Shown here: positions 9,233-17,676 of the stretch, piece after piece
How positions within the stretch are numbered: the first letter of the stretch is position 1
Layout: every line of letters begins with the position of its first letter
NCBI RefSeq assembly: GCF_040812395.1
Contig: NZ_JBFNXH010000001.1
Coordinates: 1 to 64,000 of the forward strand
DNA length: 64,000 bases
Direction of reading: 5' to 3'
Origin: Paenibacillus_E sp040812395
Lineage (GTDB): Bacteria > Bacillota > Bacilli > Paenibacillales > NBRC-103111
The notes under the pieces: model-generated
Databases searched by the model: none
The model's input: only the letters and a program-made list of their open reading frames with translations
Told to the model about the DNA's origin: nothing
Made by a program: the position numbers and the translations under genes

Positions 9233-10057
9233 TTACATCTTTGAAATACGAACAGAGATCTTAATTAAATACTCCTCATAGCCTTGAACTGAAAGATCAT
9301 CTAACAAAACATCTTCATAAAAATACCCCTGTATTTCTATAATCTTATCACTAACATATTTTATTATTCGGTCATAAGTGTCACTTACGCTCGAGTAGCC
9401 CTCAGTATGATAAGCGGATAAATATAGTCCTTTTTCTCGCTTAAAATTTGAATGGTTGGATTGAGCATGAACTCTCGTATAAAGAAAATCATAATTAAAC
9501 TTCTCATTTGCTAAAACGCTTTTTATATCTCTCATCCAACCTACCGTGTGAAAGGAATCAATATTATACAAGTTCAAGTATTTTTCGTGTTTAATCATGG
9601 AATCGTAAATGCTTTTATCATTTGTATAAGGATCAGCTTCTGTTATTACCAAAAACTCCTCATTAATTTCCTGAATAACAAACTCATTTGAATTGATCAT
9701 AGTTGCCGCTTTTGTAATTTGTTTTTTCTCTGCTATTATATTTTTCATTTTTTGTAGATGTTTAATTTTCGCATCCAACATTGCCTCTTCTTTATCAAGC
9801 AGGGCAATCAGCTCTTCAGGTGATCGTTTATCTAAATATTCCCGTATTTCTTTTAATGGTACATCTAAATCCTTAAGTATTGAAATTACTTTGAATACAT
9901 CGATCTGATTAATTGAATAGTATCTATATCCATTTTCAGCTTTAAATACAGGAGAAAGAATACCAATTCGATCATAGTGAAAAAGAGTATCCTTACTAAT
10001 ACCCATTACTTTTGCGAATTGTCCTGTAGATAAATGAGATTTGGCATTATTCTCCAT
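9233..10057 (-). CDS. MerR family transcriptional regulator with C-terminal effector-binding domain
   Basis: A 274-residue regulator. Residues 9-75 form the MerR winged helix (LSTGQFAKVMGISKDTLFHY and GYRYYSINQIDVF), residues about 80-125 a coiled-coil dimerisation helix, and the remainder a GyrI/BmrR-like effector-binding region. Such proteins activate multidrug or detoxification genes on binding hydrophobic ligands. GGAGG is 5 nt before the ATG. It is divergent from the NmrA-like/SMR genes and separated by a promoter with a perfect palindrome in a 19-bp spacer, so it very likely controls them and itself. Confidence 0.88.
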   Translation of the reverse strand: MENNAKSHLSTGQFAKVMGISKDTLFHYDRIGILSPVFKAENGYRYYSINQIDVFKVISILKDLDVPLKEIREYLDKRSPEELIALLDKEEAMLDAKIKHLQKMKNIIAEKKQITKAATMINSNEFVIQEINEEFLVITEADPYTNDKSIYDSMIKHEKYLNLYNIDSFHTVGWMRDIKSVLANEKFNYDFLYTRVHAQSNHSNFKREKGLYLSAYHTEGYSSVSDTYDRIIKYVSDKIIEIQGYFYEDVLLDDLSVQGYEEYLIKISVRISKM

Positions 10058-10067
10058 AAAAACCTCC

Positions 10068-10098
10068 TTGAGTATGGTGTTACACCATACTTTAATAT
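10068..10098 (+). promoter_or_regulatory. MerR-type promoter/operator for the NmrA-SMR genes
   Basis: TTGAGT (10068-10073) and TAATAT (10093-10098) are separated by 19 bp instead of 17. The spacer holds the perfect palindrome GTATGGTGTTACACCATAC (10072-10090). An over-long spacer with a dyad is the classical arrangement at promoters activated by MerR proteins through DNA twisting. Confidence 0.75.
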
Positions 10099-10169
10099 AA
10101 CCATGTAAGGTTCAATATAGCAAACAAACATACATGCCACATCATTTAATTCTCGGGAGGGTATCTATA

Positions 10170-10994
10170 ATGAAAGTTCTAGTGACAGGGGCAACAGGAA
10201 CAGTTGGCGGACACATTGTTAAACAACTTTTATCAGAAGGAGTAGCGGTAAGGGCATTGTCTCGTACCTCTAAAAACACAAGTCTTCCCGCTGAAGTTCA
10301 TACTGTTGTAGGAGACCTTGATCATCCTGACACCTTAGAAGTGCATCTTCAATCTGTTGACAGCCTTTTTTTAATTACACAGAGTGAACAAACTGACGCC
10401 AGATTTTTGGCAAACCAAAACATCATTCAAATGGCAAAAGAAGCGAACGTTAAAAAGATTGTAGCGTTGATGGATTATGAAGGAAACCCCATCGAGAACA
10501 TCATTCAAGATTGTGGAATGGACTGGACAATCTTAAGGCCGGCAGAATTTATGAAGAATGCGCTTTATTTTTGGGCAGAATCCATTCAAAAAGAGGGGAT
10601 TGCCAGAACGGGATTCCCCGATGCTTTGAGCGTCAGAATTCACGAAGCAGATATTGCCGCTGTTGCAGTCAAAGCGCTCACCGAAGAAGGTCATCATGGA
10701 AAGATATACGCTTTAACAGGTCCACAATCGTTATCCAACAGGAGTATGGTTACACAGATTTCTGAAATTATCGGCAAACCGATTGAGCTGGTTGAACTGA
10801 CTGAGGAACAAGTAAGACAAGACGCCAAAAATCAAGGTTTTGATGATGAATTCATAGAATACTTCATCATAGGAATGGGAAAGAATACACCTGAAAGCGC
10901 ATATACCGTTTTACCGACAGTAGAAAAAGTAACAGGAAATCCAGCAAGAACATTTGCCCAATGGGTTACTGAAAACAAACACTACTTTGAGTAA
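10170..10994 (+). CDS. NmrA-like NAD(P)-binding protein (atypical SDR)
   Basis: A 274-residue protein opening with the Rossmann signature VLVTGATGTVGGHIVKQLL (GxxGxxG). It lacks the YxxxK catalytic pair of classical SDRs. The overall pattern (ALSRT, VVGDLDHPDTL, TILRPAEFMKN) fits the NmrA/HSCARG and NAD(P)H:quinone oxidoreductase-like SDR group. It may act as a redox sensor or as a quinone or azo reductase; the reaction is not predictable. GGGAGG lies 9 nt before the ATG at 10170, which also places the Rossmann motif at the N-terminus as usual. It is the first gene behind the MerR-type promoter. Confidence 0.82.
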   Translation: MKVLVTGATGTVGGHIVKQLLSEGVAVRALSRTSKNTSLPAEVHTVVGDLDHPDTLEVHLQSVDSLFLITQSEQTDARFLANQNIIQMAKEANVKKIVALMDYEGNPIENIIQDCGMDWTILRPAEFMKNALYFWAESIQKEGIARTGFPDALSVRIHEADIAAVAVKALTEEGHHGKIYALTGPQSLSNRSMVTQISEIIGKPIELVELTEEQVRQDAKNQGFDDEFIEYFIIGMGKNTPESAYTVLPTVEKVTGNPARTFAQWVTENKHYFE

Positions 10995-11039
10995 TATCTT
11001 TCTGGAGAAGATTTGAAGAAAAATAAAGGGGAATGAATC

Positions 11040-11411
11040 ATGGCATATCTTTTCTTGGCAGTCTCAATTATTGCTGAACTTATTGGAACTTCAATGCTTA
11101 AAGCTTCACAAGGGTTTACGAAATTATATCCAAGCTTATTCACTATCGTTGCGTTTATTATTTCCTTCTTTTTTATCTCTTTAACGCTCAAAACACTCCC
11201 CTTAAACATGACTTATGCCATCTGGTCAGGTGTAGGAGCTGTGGCCACAGCGCTTATCTCAGTGCTGATCTGGAAAGAAAAAATAAATACAGGAAGCATC
11301 ATTGGCATTTCTTTAATTGTGATTGGAGTAGTGGTTTTGAACTTATTCGGTGCAGGGCACGGTGAGGCAAAAGGGGCGACAGATACGGCCAGCTCAGTTG
11401 TTCAAGATTAA
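11040..11411 (+). CDS. Small multidrug resistance (SMR/EmrE-QacC type) efflux protein
   Basis: A 123-residue protein with four predicted membrane helices and the SMR hallmarks: the membrane-embedded acidic residue Glu13 (ELIGTSMLKAS), AIWSGVGAVATALISVLIW and a terminal helix GIVVLNLF-like. It should act as an antiparallel dimer exchanging protons for cationic drugs. The tail of about 18 residues after the last helix is longer than in EmrE. GGGG 8 nt upstream serves as the ribosome site. It lies 45 nt behind the NmrA-like gene with no terminator between, so the two are probably co-transcribed under MerR control. Confidence 0.88.
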   Translation: MAYLFLAVSIIAELIGTSMLKASQGFTKLYPSLFTIVAFIISFFFISLTLKTLPLNMTYAIWSGVGAVATALISVLIWKEKINTGSIIGISLIVIGVVVLNLFGAGHGEAKGATDTASSVVQD

Positions 11412-11872
11412 GTTATCGTCAGCTTATATATTTTTGCGATGTTCCGTTGAAACTGATTTTATAGCGTACGTTCCTGTAGTGCGTTAGCTAAACAGTTTCG
11501 GAGGGCTTCCCGATAGCGTATTGCTTGGTGTCAGCCAAGTCTCTCAAGCGCGGCGTAAAGCGAACTTCAAGCAAATGCGTTTAACCAAAACCCTGAATGG
11601 TGTAACCGGCAGTATCCGTGCTCCTCGATTGCTATAAAAGGTGAAAGCCGGTTAACCCTTAGAATAGGAGAAGCCGGCTTTTTCATGATCATTATTCGCT
11701 TAGCGGAACCCCAAAAAGCAGTGGAGAAGTTGATCCTGCGCTTTTTTAAATTTGGAAGTTCGGGTAGATCCAGAATATTTTGTTTACACAAGGAAATATT
11801 ACTACTTGACCTGAACCAAGGTTTAGGCATTATTCTTTACTCGTGGCTTGATCTTAAAAAAACAACGGGGAG
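11412..11872. other. Intergenic region with remnant-like sequence
   Basis: No intact gene. Plus-strand frames around 11480-11640 are free of stops for short stretches but show no domain I recognise. A terminator lies inside (11644-11683). Confidence 0.4.
11644..11683 (+). terminator. Hairpin terminator
   Basis: AAAGCCGG pairs with CCGGCTTT, followed by a T-run on the plus strand. It lies 230 nt behind the SMR gene and before the next SDR gene. Confidence 0.6.
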
Positions 11873-12592
11873 GTGTTTAATATACCAAAATTCGCTTTTG
11901 TAACTGGCGCTAACAAGGGCATTGGATATGAGATTGTTCGCCAACTTGCTGAACAAGGTTATCATGTATTCTTAGGGGCTCGAAATGAGAAACTAGGAAG
12001 AGAAGCTGTTGAATCCCTAGGTTTTCCGAATGTCACATTTATTCAAGTGGATATTTCTGACGTTCAATCCATTCATGATTCTGTAAATAAGGTTCAAGAA
12101 GTAACAGATCATCTGGATCTGCTGATAAATAACGCTGGAGCCTCATTTGACCATAGTACCTTGCCCAGCCAGATAAATTTGGAAACGCTAAGGAAGTCTT
12201 TTGATGTAAACTTCTTCGGGACGTTCCAAATGATTCAATCCTTCTTGCAATTAATCAAAAAGGCTCAAAGAGGTAAAATTGTCAATTTAACTACAGATAT
12301 GGCTTCGCAAACTATGTTTGATAACGGCCAAACCGCACCAATCAATGCATTAGGCTATAACTCATCGAAAACCGCTGTTAACTCATTAACACTGGCATTT
12401 GGTAAAGAATTCGGCAATAACGGTCCTGAAATTCTAGGGATCACACCTGGTTTTACCACAACTGATCTTAACGGTAATAAACCAGGTGGTCGTACAACAG
12501 CTGAAAGTGCACAAATCATTACAAAATTTGCTCTAAGCCACGAAAATTACAACGGAAAAATTCTGAATGAAAACGGAATTATCCCATGGTAA
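11873..12592 (+). CDS. Short-chain dehydrogenase/reductase (classical SDR, carbonyl-reductase-like)
   Basis: A 239-residue classical SDR with the cofactor motif TGANKGIGYEI near residue 11, NNAG near 85 and the active-site YNSSK near 162. The N-terminal pattern (GANKGIG) resembles the plant/fungal carbonyl reductase-like group common in Bacillales. It would reduce a ketone or aldehyde with NADPH; the substrate is unknown. The start is unusual: GGGGAGG directly abuts the GTG at 11873, leaving no spacing, so translation may begin a few codons later at a non-ATG codon. It heads a run of three genes with a small MerR regulator and another SDR. Confidence 0.85.
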   Translation: MFNIPKFAFVTGANKGIGYEIVRQLAEQGYHVFLGARNEKLGREAVESLGFPNVTFIQVDISDVQSIHDSVNKVQEVTDHLDLLINNAGASFDHSTLPSQINLETLRKSFDVNFFGTFQMIQSFLQLIKKAQRGKIVNLTTDMASQTMFDNGQTAPINALGYNSSKTAVNSLTLAFGKEFGNNGPEILGITPGFTTTDLNGNKPGGRTTAESAQIITKFALSHENYNGKILNENGIIPW

Positions 12593-12611
12593 TACAACAA
12601 GGTAAACCAGT

Positions 12612-12986
12612 ATGAAATATACAATCGGACAAGTCGCGAAAATAAATCACCTGACCATTTCTCAATTGCATTATTACGACAGGCAAGAACTTCTTCCCTT
12701 TATCGAACGAAAAGCGAATGGCGATCGGATTTTCGATGACGATGCACTCAAGTATTTGGAAATGATTCTATGTCTGAAGGGTACTGGAATGCCAATTAAA
12801 GAAATAAAAAAATTCATTAATTGGTCTATGATGGGAGCTGGTACGATCCCGCAGCGATTGGAAATGATGAAACAACAAGAAATAAACGTTCTTCAACAAA
12901 TCAGGGAAACAGAAGCGAATTTGATTAAGATTCAAGAAAAAATAGCCACATATGAACGTGATTTACTAAGCAAGGAGAACTTATAA
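12612..12986 (+). CDS. Small MerR family regulator (redox/aldehyde-responsive type)
   Basis: A 124-residue protein with the MerR helix-turn-helix at the N-terminus (YTIGQVAKINHLTISQLHYY) and a coiled-coil dimer helix (about 85-120), but no large effector domain. This size and layout matches the AdhR/YyaN-like regulators that sit next to oxidoreductase genes. One Cys is present in the linker (ILCLKG) and might be a redox switch; that is inference. It is located 19 nt after one SDR gene and 29 nt before another, which suggests regulation of these two. Confidence 0.87.
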   Translation: MKYTIGQVAKINHLTISQLHYYDRQELLPFIERKANGDRIFDDDALKYLEMILCLKGTGMPIKEIKKFINWSMMGAGTIPQRLEMMKQQEINVLQQIRETEANLIKIQEKIATYERDLLSKENL

Positions 12987-13015
12987 CTTATAACATTACA
13001 AAGAGGAGCTTTGAC

Positions 13016-13726
13016 ATGAAAAAATTGAATTCGAACACAATTCTCATTACTGGAGGCGCAGCAGGGATTGGGCTGGCGTTAGTTGAAAGGGTTGTAAAAA
13101 CCGGAAACAAGGTTATTATCTGCGGAAGACGAGAGGACAAGTTGGCAGAAGCGAAGACAAGAATCCCTGAGATTCAAACCTACAAGTTTGACGTCTCCAA
13201 GGAAGAAGATCGCATCGCGTTATACGAACAAGTGACGCATGACCATCCTGACGTAAACGTACTGCTCAATAATGCAGGTATGCAGCGCTATCTACAGTTG
13301 GATGAGAGGGAGCCTTGGAAGAATACTGAGTCCGAAATTGCAACGAATTTGGATGCGCCGATTCATTTGGCAATGCTCTTCACACAGCATTTTATTGGGA
13401 AAGAGTATGCGGCTATTATGAATGTGACTTCGGGTCTCTCCCACGTACCGCTTGCAGTAGTTCCCGTATATAACGCGACTAAAGCAGGTCTACATTCGTT
13501 CACATTGTCTCTAAGAAAGCAGTTGGAGAAGCATAACATTGAAGTAATCGAGATAAGTCCGCCGCATACAAATACGGATCTTGGCGCGCCGGGGGCAAAC
13601 ACTGCCGGTATACCGGTTGAAGAGTTTGCGGACGCAGTGATGAAAGGACTGACAGAAGGAAAGCAGGAAGTGACTTACGGTTGGTCTCAAGTTCTTGACA
13701 AGAACTTGATCCGATTCCCCGATTAG
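13016..13726 (+). CDS. Short-chain dehydrogenase/reductase (DltE-like)
   Basis: A 236-residue SDR with the cofactor motif ITGGAAGIGLALVERV at residues 10-25, NNAG at about 87-90 and the catalytic YNATK near 154, preceded by the Ser of VTSGLSHVP. The sequence pattern (PVYNATKAGLHSFTLSLR, ISPPHTNTDL) is that of the DltE-like oxidoreductases. AGAGGAG lies 7 nt upstream. It is the third gene of the SDR-MerR-SDR run. Its last codons (LDKNLIRFPD) overlap DNA that recurs 325 bp further on next to a repeat copy. Confidence 0.87.
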   Translation: MKKLNSNTILITGGAAGIGLALVERVVKTGNKVIICGRREDKLAEAKTRIPEIQTYKFDVSKEEDRIALYEQVTHDHPDVNVLLNNAGMQRYLQLDEREPWKNTESEIATNLDAPIHLAMLFTQHFIGKEYAAIMNVTSGLSHVPLAVVPVYNATKAGLHSFTLSLRKQLEKHNIEVIEISPPHTNTDLGAPGANTAGIPVEEFADAVMKGLTEGKQEVTYGWSQVLDKNLIRFPD

Positions 13727-13765
13727 TGACTGTTCTTGTCATCCGACAGCAACTGTTCCTTCTTT
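13727..13765 (+). repeat. Partial copy of the dispersed repeat
   Basis: TGTTCTTGTCATCCGACAGC and the following AACTGTTCCTTC match the distal half of the copies at 14051-14128 and 40398-40475. The stem-forming half is missing. Just before it, GAACTTGATCCGATT inside the SDR gene also recurs before the 14051 copy. Confidence 0.6.
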
Positions 13766-14050
13766 GTATGCGCCCAGAATGTGATGAAGAAGGGCTGCTG
13801 CCAAACGCGAATCGGCAGCGTTCTCCAAAGAAAGGTAGAGACTTTTTGAAACTTATTATTTGATGGTCGAAAATACACATCATATGATGTGTAACAATAT
13901 ATATAAATACTTGTGATACAAGGTATTAATCTGATTTATTGACATATGTATAAAATACGGGTTTTGTGAATATGTCATAGAGAATCTGAGGCCAGGTCCC
14001 AGAATTACTCTTGCTCTTGTCCTTTTGTCCGTTGAAGCGAACTTGATCCG
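13766..14050. other. Intergenic, no gene seen
   Basis: AT-rich region with ATCATATGATGTG dyad near 13879 and no convincing reading frame. Confidence 0.35.
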
Positions 14051-14128
14051 ATTAATAAAAAAATCCGCGATTTACGCGGACTTGTTTCGGACAATATTCC
14101 TGTCATCCGACAACAGGTGTTTTCTTCC
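14051..14128 (+). repeat. Dispersed 78-bp repeat, copy left of the lipopeptide cluster
   Basis: Aligns without gaps to 40398-40475 in the same orientation, with about ten mismatches by eye. The conserved core is a hairpin TCCGCG-ATTTA-CGCGGA (14064-14080) followed by CGGACAATNTTC and ACAACAGGTGTTTT. It has no coding frame. The pair brackets the lipopeptide genes as direct repeats. Confidence 0.75.
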
Positions 14129-14377
14129 ATTGTCCAGAGAGCTTCTGAAACAGAGCAGTGAAAATGGGCCAATGCGCGAAGCACCGCTGGGATTCAGTTT
14201 CCCAATACGAGTTTTCTCATGTCCGTTTCTCCTATGATTTCGAATTTATTTTGTTCGATTTTTTTGGCAGTTGGCCCGCGTTTCATCCGTTTCATCCTGC
14301 TGTTACGTTCATTAGTCGGCTGCCGTCAAGTCGTGATTGAACTATGGTTATTCGTTAGTGGAACATTAAAGCCATCT

Positions 14378-14779
14378 CTATTCAGTTCTAGGGTTTGTAA
14401 ATAAACCGATAATTTCTATAATCTCGGCTTCAGCAACACGTCTTGGTCCCTCCATGAAATATCCTTTAAGTCCTACTTTAATATCATGAATATGTCTTTC
14501 CTCTCGTGCTTTAGGAAACATTATCCACATTCTAGCAGTGCCTGATTCTAATACTGAACGTTTCTCATTAATAATTATGTCTCCGTTCTCATCTTCGAAC
14601 TCAGGGTGGATGACTCTCAACTCAATTCCTGTCTCTAAAAAATCCCCATCTAAAGCAAAATCACTTCTATATCCTTGTCTAGGAAGTATTTTCCTACCTC
14701 CTTCTTCTTGCTTAAAAAATCTATACTTCACTTTAAAATCAGGTGGAAATCCTCGACTTACTTCATTTGATATCCACAT
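14378..14779 (-). CDS. Conserved small cytosolic protein (translation-factor beta-barrel-like)
   Basis: A 133-residue protein with even codon use and alternating hydrophobic pattern, as for an all-beta domain. Segments such as PRQGYRSDFALDGD, TGIELRVIHPEFEDENGD and GTARMWIMFPKAREERHI recall small proteins described as related to the beta-barrel of elongation factor Tu, but this is a weak resemblance and no function follows. The ATG at 14779 is preferred because GGGGGGT lies 6 nt upstream; the longer form would need a TTG start. It is flanked by repeats and the IS110 relic. Confidence 0.6.
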   Translation of the reverse strand: MWISNEVSRGFPPDFKVKYRFFKQEEGGRKILPRQGYRSDFALDGDFLETGIELRVIHPEFEDENGDIIINEKRSVLESGTARMWIMFPKAREERHIHDIKVGLKGYFMEGPRRVAEAEIIEIIGLFTNPRTE

Positions 14780-15263
14780 GCGAGTACCCCCCAAAAATGT
14801 ATTTTTGAAGTTATTCTCTACAATAGAAACATTTCCTTTATTTGTAACTATCCTCCCTCTATGGAGAAACGCTTAGCTCTTAAATACTCTCGTTTTCTCA
14901 GGTTTTTAACCATCAATACTTTTAAGCAGATAACATTTCTATGGAATTAAGTTGTGAAAGAAGAAATTTATGGGTCTGCTGAAGTGCAAAAAAACTCTCT
15001 ACCTAAATCACCTGAGTAAAAAACGGATGGTATGGTAATGAATGGTTGCACCTATGGAACTCCACATGAGCTCATGGCGGTCAACCCTCCCACATCTCGC
15101 AGAGTCTACGCTCCCACATTCCTTCATTCAACCTGTCCATGAGGTGGAGGTCAGATATGCTGCCCGACAGGATCTTCGTCCGTAAGGATAGTGCCTTTCC
15201 GACTCATCCGTGCTTCTTGTTATCTTTTCCTTTGCTTAGATCATCAACACTGAGTATCGTTAT
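14780..15263. other. Non-coding sequence towards the IS110 relic
   Basis: No gene seen. About 15000-15263 is probably the non-coding 3' end of the IS110-type element. It contains several short complementary segments but no terminal inverted repeat, as expected for IS110 elements. Confidence 0.35.
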
Positions 15264-16006
15264 TTAAGCTGCTTGTGGTAACTCTGCAAATCGAGGGATA
15301 TCCTGCATCATCTTTTCTTCACTGAATACGTGTCCTTTGGTTAATATGCCGAAAAAGACTCGTATCAGCTTATTACACAAAGCAATGAGAGATTGCATCT
15401 TCTTGAGAGGATTCACCTGTCGTTTGGTGTAATACTCATGCAAGGCCCGGAAGGCTGCATTTTTTGCGACTAACGGCATCATCACTCGAAAGAGCAAAGC
15501 ACGAAGGCGTTTACGGCCTCGTCAGTCGTTAGGTGTTCGCGAATTTTCATCGCTTCCCGCAGTTCGGCATAAATGCCCTTAGGAAGGCTCGGTACGGCGT
15601 ATCTCCCGTCTTTGACCAGCTGTGCGATCACTTTCGCATCTTTAATGTCATTCATTGTTGGAGAATTGTCATCTAGTTCTTTACTTTTTTTCACGTGCAG
15701 TGGATTCACTACACCGTATTTCACTTGCTTTTCTTTTAGAAAATGAGCAAGGTTCAGCCAGTAGTGGCCCGTTGGTTCCATCCCAACGATAATGTCCTGG
15801 AATTCTTGATCTGCTAATATCTCGCGGAACCAGCTCACGAACAATTCAAAGCCTTCTCTATTGTTTTCAAACGTAACAGGCTTACCGAGCTCGACTCCAC
15901 GGAAGTCTTGCGCACGAGCCACATGTTTGAATTTTGCGATGTCGACTCCGATAATTAAAGTAGAAGAAGTGATTTGATTAATTCTTTCATTTTGAGTAGA
16001 ATGCAT
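15264..16006 (-). pseudogene. Internally deleted IS110-family transposase
   Basis: The N-terminal part (16006 down to about 15530) holds the RuvC-like DEDD motifs: GVDIAKFKHVA, GMEPTGHYWL and NDIKDAKVIAQL. After REAMKIREHLTTDEA it runs directly, in another frame, into KRLRALLFRVMMPLVAKNAAF and NPLKKMQSLIALCNKLIRV, the typical end of an IS110 transposase. The middle, including the transposase_20 region with the catalytic Ser, is missing. Intact members are about 400 residues, so roughly 150-200 residues are gone and the frame is broken. GGAG lies 8 nt before the ATG. The element cannot move by itself but marks recombination at the downstream end of the lipopeptide operon. Confidence 0.85.
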
Positions 16007-16333
16007 GTTGTAGTCTCCTTGGTTTTGTATTTGGATCTGATCGCTGGCCAGCAACTGGGATCCATATACATCATACCAAGGAGTCTTTTTATTTCTCAAA
16101 CCTCGTATTTCTTCATAATAGGAATGCTGCCCGTTAGTTCAACGCCGTCCGCTTGAGTTTAATACTTTATTTATACAAAACACACGGGCCGCACTATCGT
16201 CAAAGTGTCATCGCTCTCCTAGTTTACGCGGACTTTAATCGGTAAGCAGCCTCGTTTGTTTCTAGCGTTTACTTTAAGGTGGAAATCGAACGAAAGACTG
16301 CTCCCAACTTTGACGGCAAAATGCGCAGCTGGT
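16007..16333. other. Upstream flank of the IS110 relic and gap to the transacylase gene
   Basis: No gene seen. The first 150 bp probably belong to the 5' non-coding end of the element. TTTACGCGGACTT at about 16222 matches the stem region of the dispersed repeat, suggesting another decayed copy. Confidence 0.35.
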
Positions 16334-17572
16334 TTATATCCCCGCTTCCGATAGCATTTCTATATCGTTCGTCTCCACATATAACTGACGAAATCTCGCT
16401 TGCTGCTCACTTGCGGGTGTTCGTTTCGTTATAAAAACAGAACGCAACATTTCCAAAGCATACCGCTTCTGATCTAAAGTCGGAGTTTCCCCCCGCTCTT
16501 TGATTTCTTGCAGCATCGTTTGAACACGGCGATAAGGGGTTATTACACCTTCTTGATACTTTTCTTGGTTCCAGTTGTTGTTTTTCGTACAAACTGCGAT
16601 GGTCAGGCAGCGCGATACGAAACAAGGATACGTAACCGACTGAAACAACTCCCTCACTGCCTTGGCATCTTCCTCCATGTCGTAAGCGAAGCTGGTTGCC
16701 TCGGGAAATGTCTTTCGCATCATATTACGGAGCACATGCGAAGGTCCTAATTCTATAAATGTGTCCACACCTTGTTTGATTAAATAGCTCATTGTGTTAC
16801 TCCACTGAACAGGGAGCACCATCTGTGCAGTTAAATGGTGAACGATTTCTTCTGATCCCGAATAGGGTACGGCGTCGATATTGGATACAATAGGAAACTT
16901 CATGCCAAAAAAAGATAGTTGACTTAGCTCTGCCTCCAACTCTTGTGCCGCCTCTTTCATAAATGAGCAATGAAATGGAGCGCTGACGTTTAACCTGAAC
17001 ACATTAGCTCCCTGCTGCTGAAGCTTATGCTCTGCGTTCTCCACGGCTTTCACCGTGCCTGATATGATGGTTTGATTCGGCGAGTTATAGTTCGATATGA
17101 CAACTTCATGACTGTCCGGCGCAATCTCCTTACAGACTTCTTTAACGATTTGCGCATCCACATCAGAAATAGCTGACATCGCCCCTACACCCTGGGCAAC
17201 TGCATTCTGCATGAATGTCCCCCGCTTATGTACAAGCTTTACAGCGTCTGAAAAAGCTATACTGCCTGAACAAGTCAAGGCCGTTATTTCTCCAAGACTG
17301 TGTCCAGCCATATAATGGGGATGAACGCCGACTTCTTGCATAAAAACCCGATATGCGGCAACACTGTGCGTTAAGATTGCAGGCTGCGTATAGGCTGTTT
17401 TTTGAAGTTCCTCAACCGTCCCTTCAAAGCACAAAGAAGTCAAATTAAAGCCAAGCTCTTCATTCGCTTCCTCAAATGTTTGTTTAGCGATCGGAAATTG
17501 ATCGAAAAGTTTTTTTCCCATGCCAACATACTGGGAACCTTGTCCTGGGAAAAGAAAAGCAGTTTTTTTCAA
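16334..17572 (-). CDS. Malonyl-CoA acyl carrier protein transacylase (FenF/ItuD-like, trans-acting)
   Basis: An acyltransferase that should load malonate in trans onto the second carrier domain of the 3983-aa synthase, which has a ketosynthase but no acyltransferase. Counted from the GTG at 17608, the motifs are PGQGSQ (21-26), GHSLGE with catalytic Ser104, and APFHC with His213. A C-terminal extension of about 110 residues beyond the FabD domain fits the roughly 400-residue length of iturin-cluster transacylases. The TTG at 17572 is the better start: AAAGAGGAG lies 9 nt upstream and the protein then begins MKKTAFLFPGQGSQ as FabD proteins do. The GTG at 17608 lies inside a perfect hairpin without a ribosome site. 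In iturin clusters this gene comes first; here it comes last. Confidence 0.9.
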   Translation of the reverse strand: MKKTAFLFPGQGSQYVGMGKKLFDQFPIAKQTFEEANEELGFNLTSLCFEGTVEELQKTAYTQPAILTHSVAAYRVFMQEVGVHPHYMAGHSLGEITALTCSGSIAFSDAVKLVHKRGTFMQNAVAQGVGAMSAISDVDAQIVKEVCKEIAPDSHEVVISNYNSPNQTIISGTVKAVENAEHKLQQQGANVFRLNVSAPFHCSFMKEAAQELEAELSQLSFFGMKFPIVSNIDAVPYSGSEEIVHHLTAQMVLPVQWSNTMSYLIKQGVDTFIELGPSHVLRNMMRKTFPEATSFAYDMEEDAKAVRELFQSVTYPCFVSRCLTIAVCTKNNNWNQEKYQEGVITPYRRVQTMLQEIKERGETPTLDQKRYALEMLRSVFITKRTPASEQQARFRQLYVETNDIEMLSEAGI

Positions 17573-17595
17573 ATAAGCCAGCTCCTCTTTTAAAT

Positions 17596-17627
17596 TCAAC
17601 TTTCGCACTCATAAGTGCGAAAGTTGA
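17596..17627 (-). promoter_or_regulatory. Perfect 14-bp inverted repeat ahead of the transacylase gene
   Basis: TCAACTTTCGCACT (17596-17609) and AGTGCGAAAGTTGA (17614-17627) form a stem with a 4-nt loop in the gap between the peptide synthetase stop and the transacylase start. No T-run follows, so it is not a simple terminator. An RNA-stability hairpin, an attenuator or an operator are possible. A frame of 18 codons (17665-17609) ends exactly inside it. Confidence 0.6.
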
Positions 17628-17676
17628 GAATCAATTCGAGCCTTCACTGCTCGTTCTTCACTCATTGTTCTATGAT

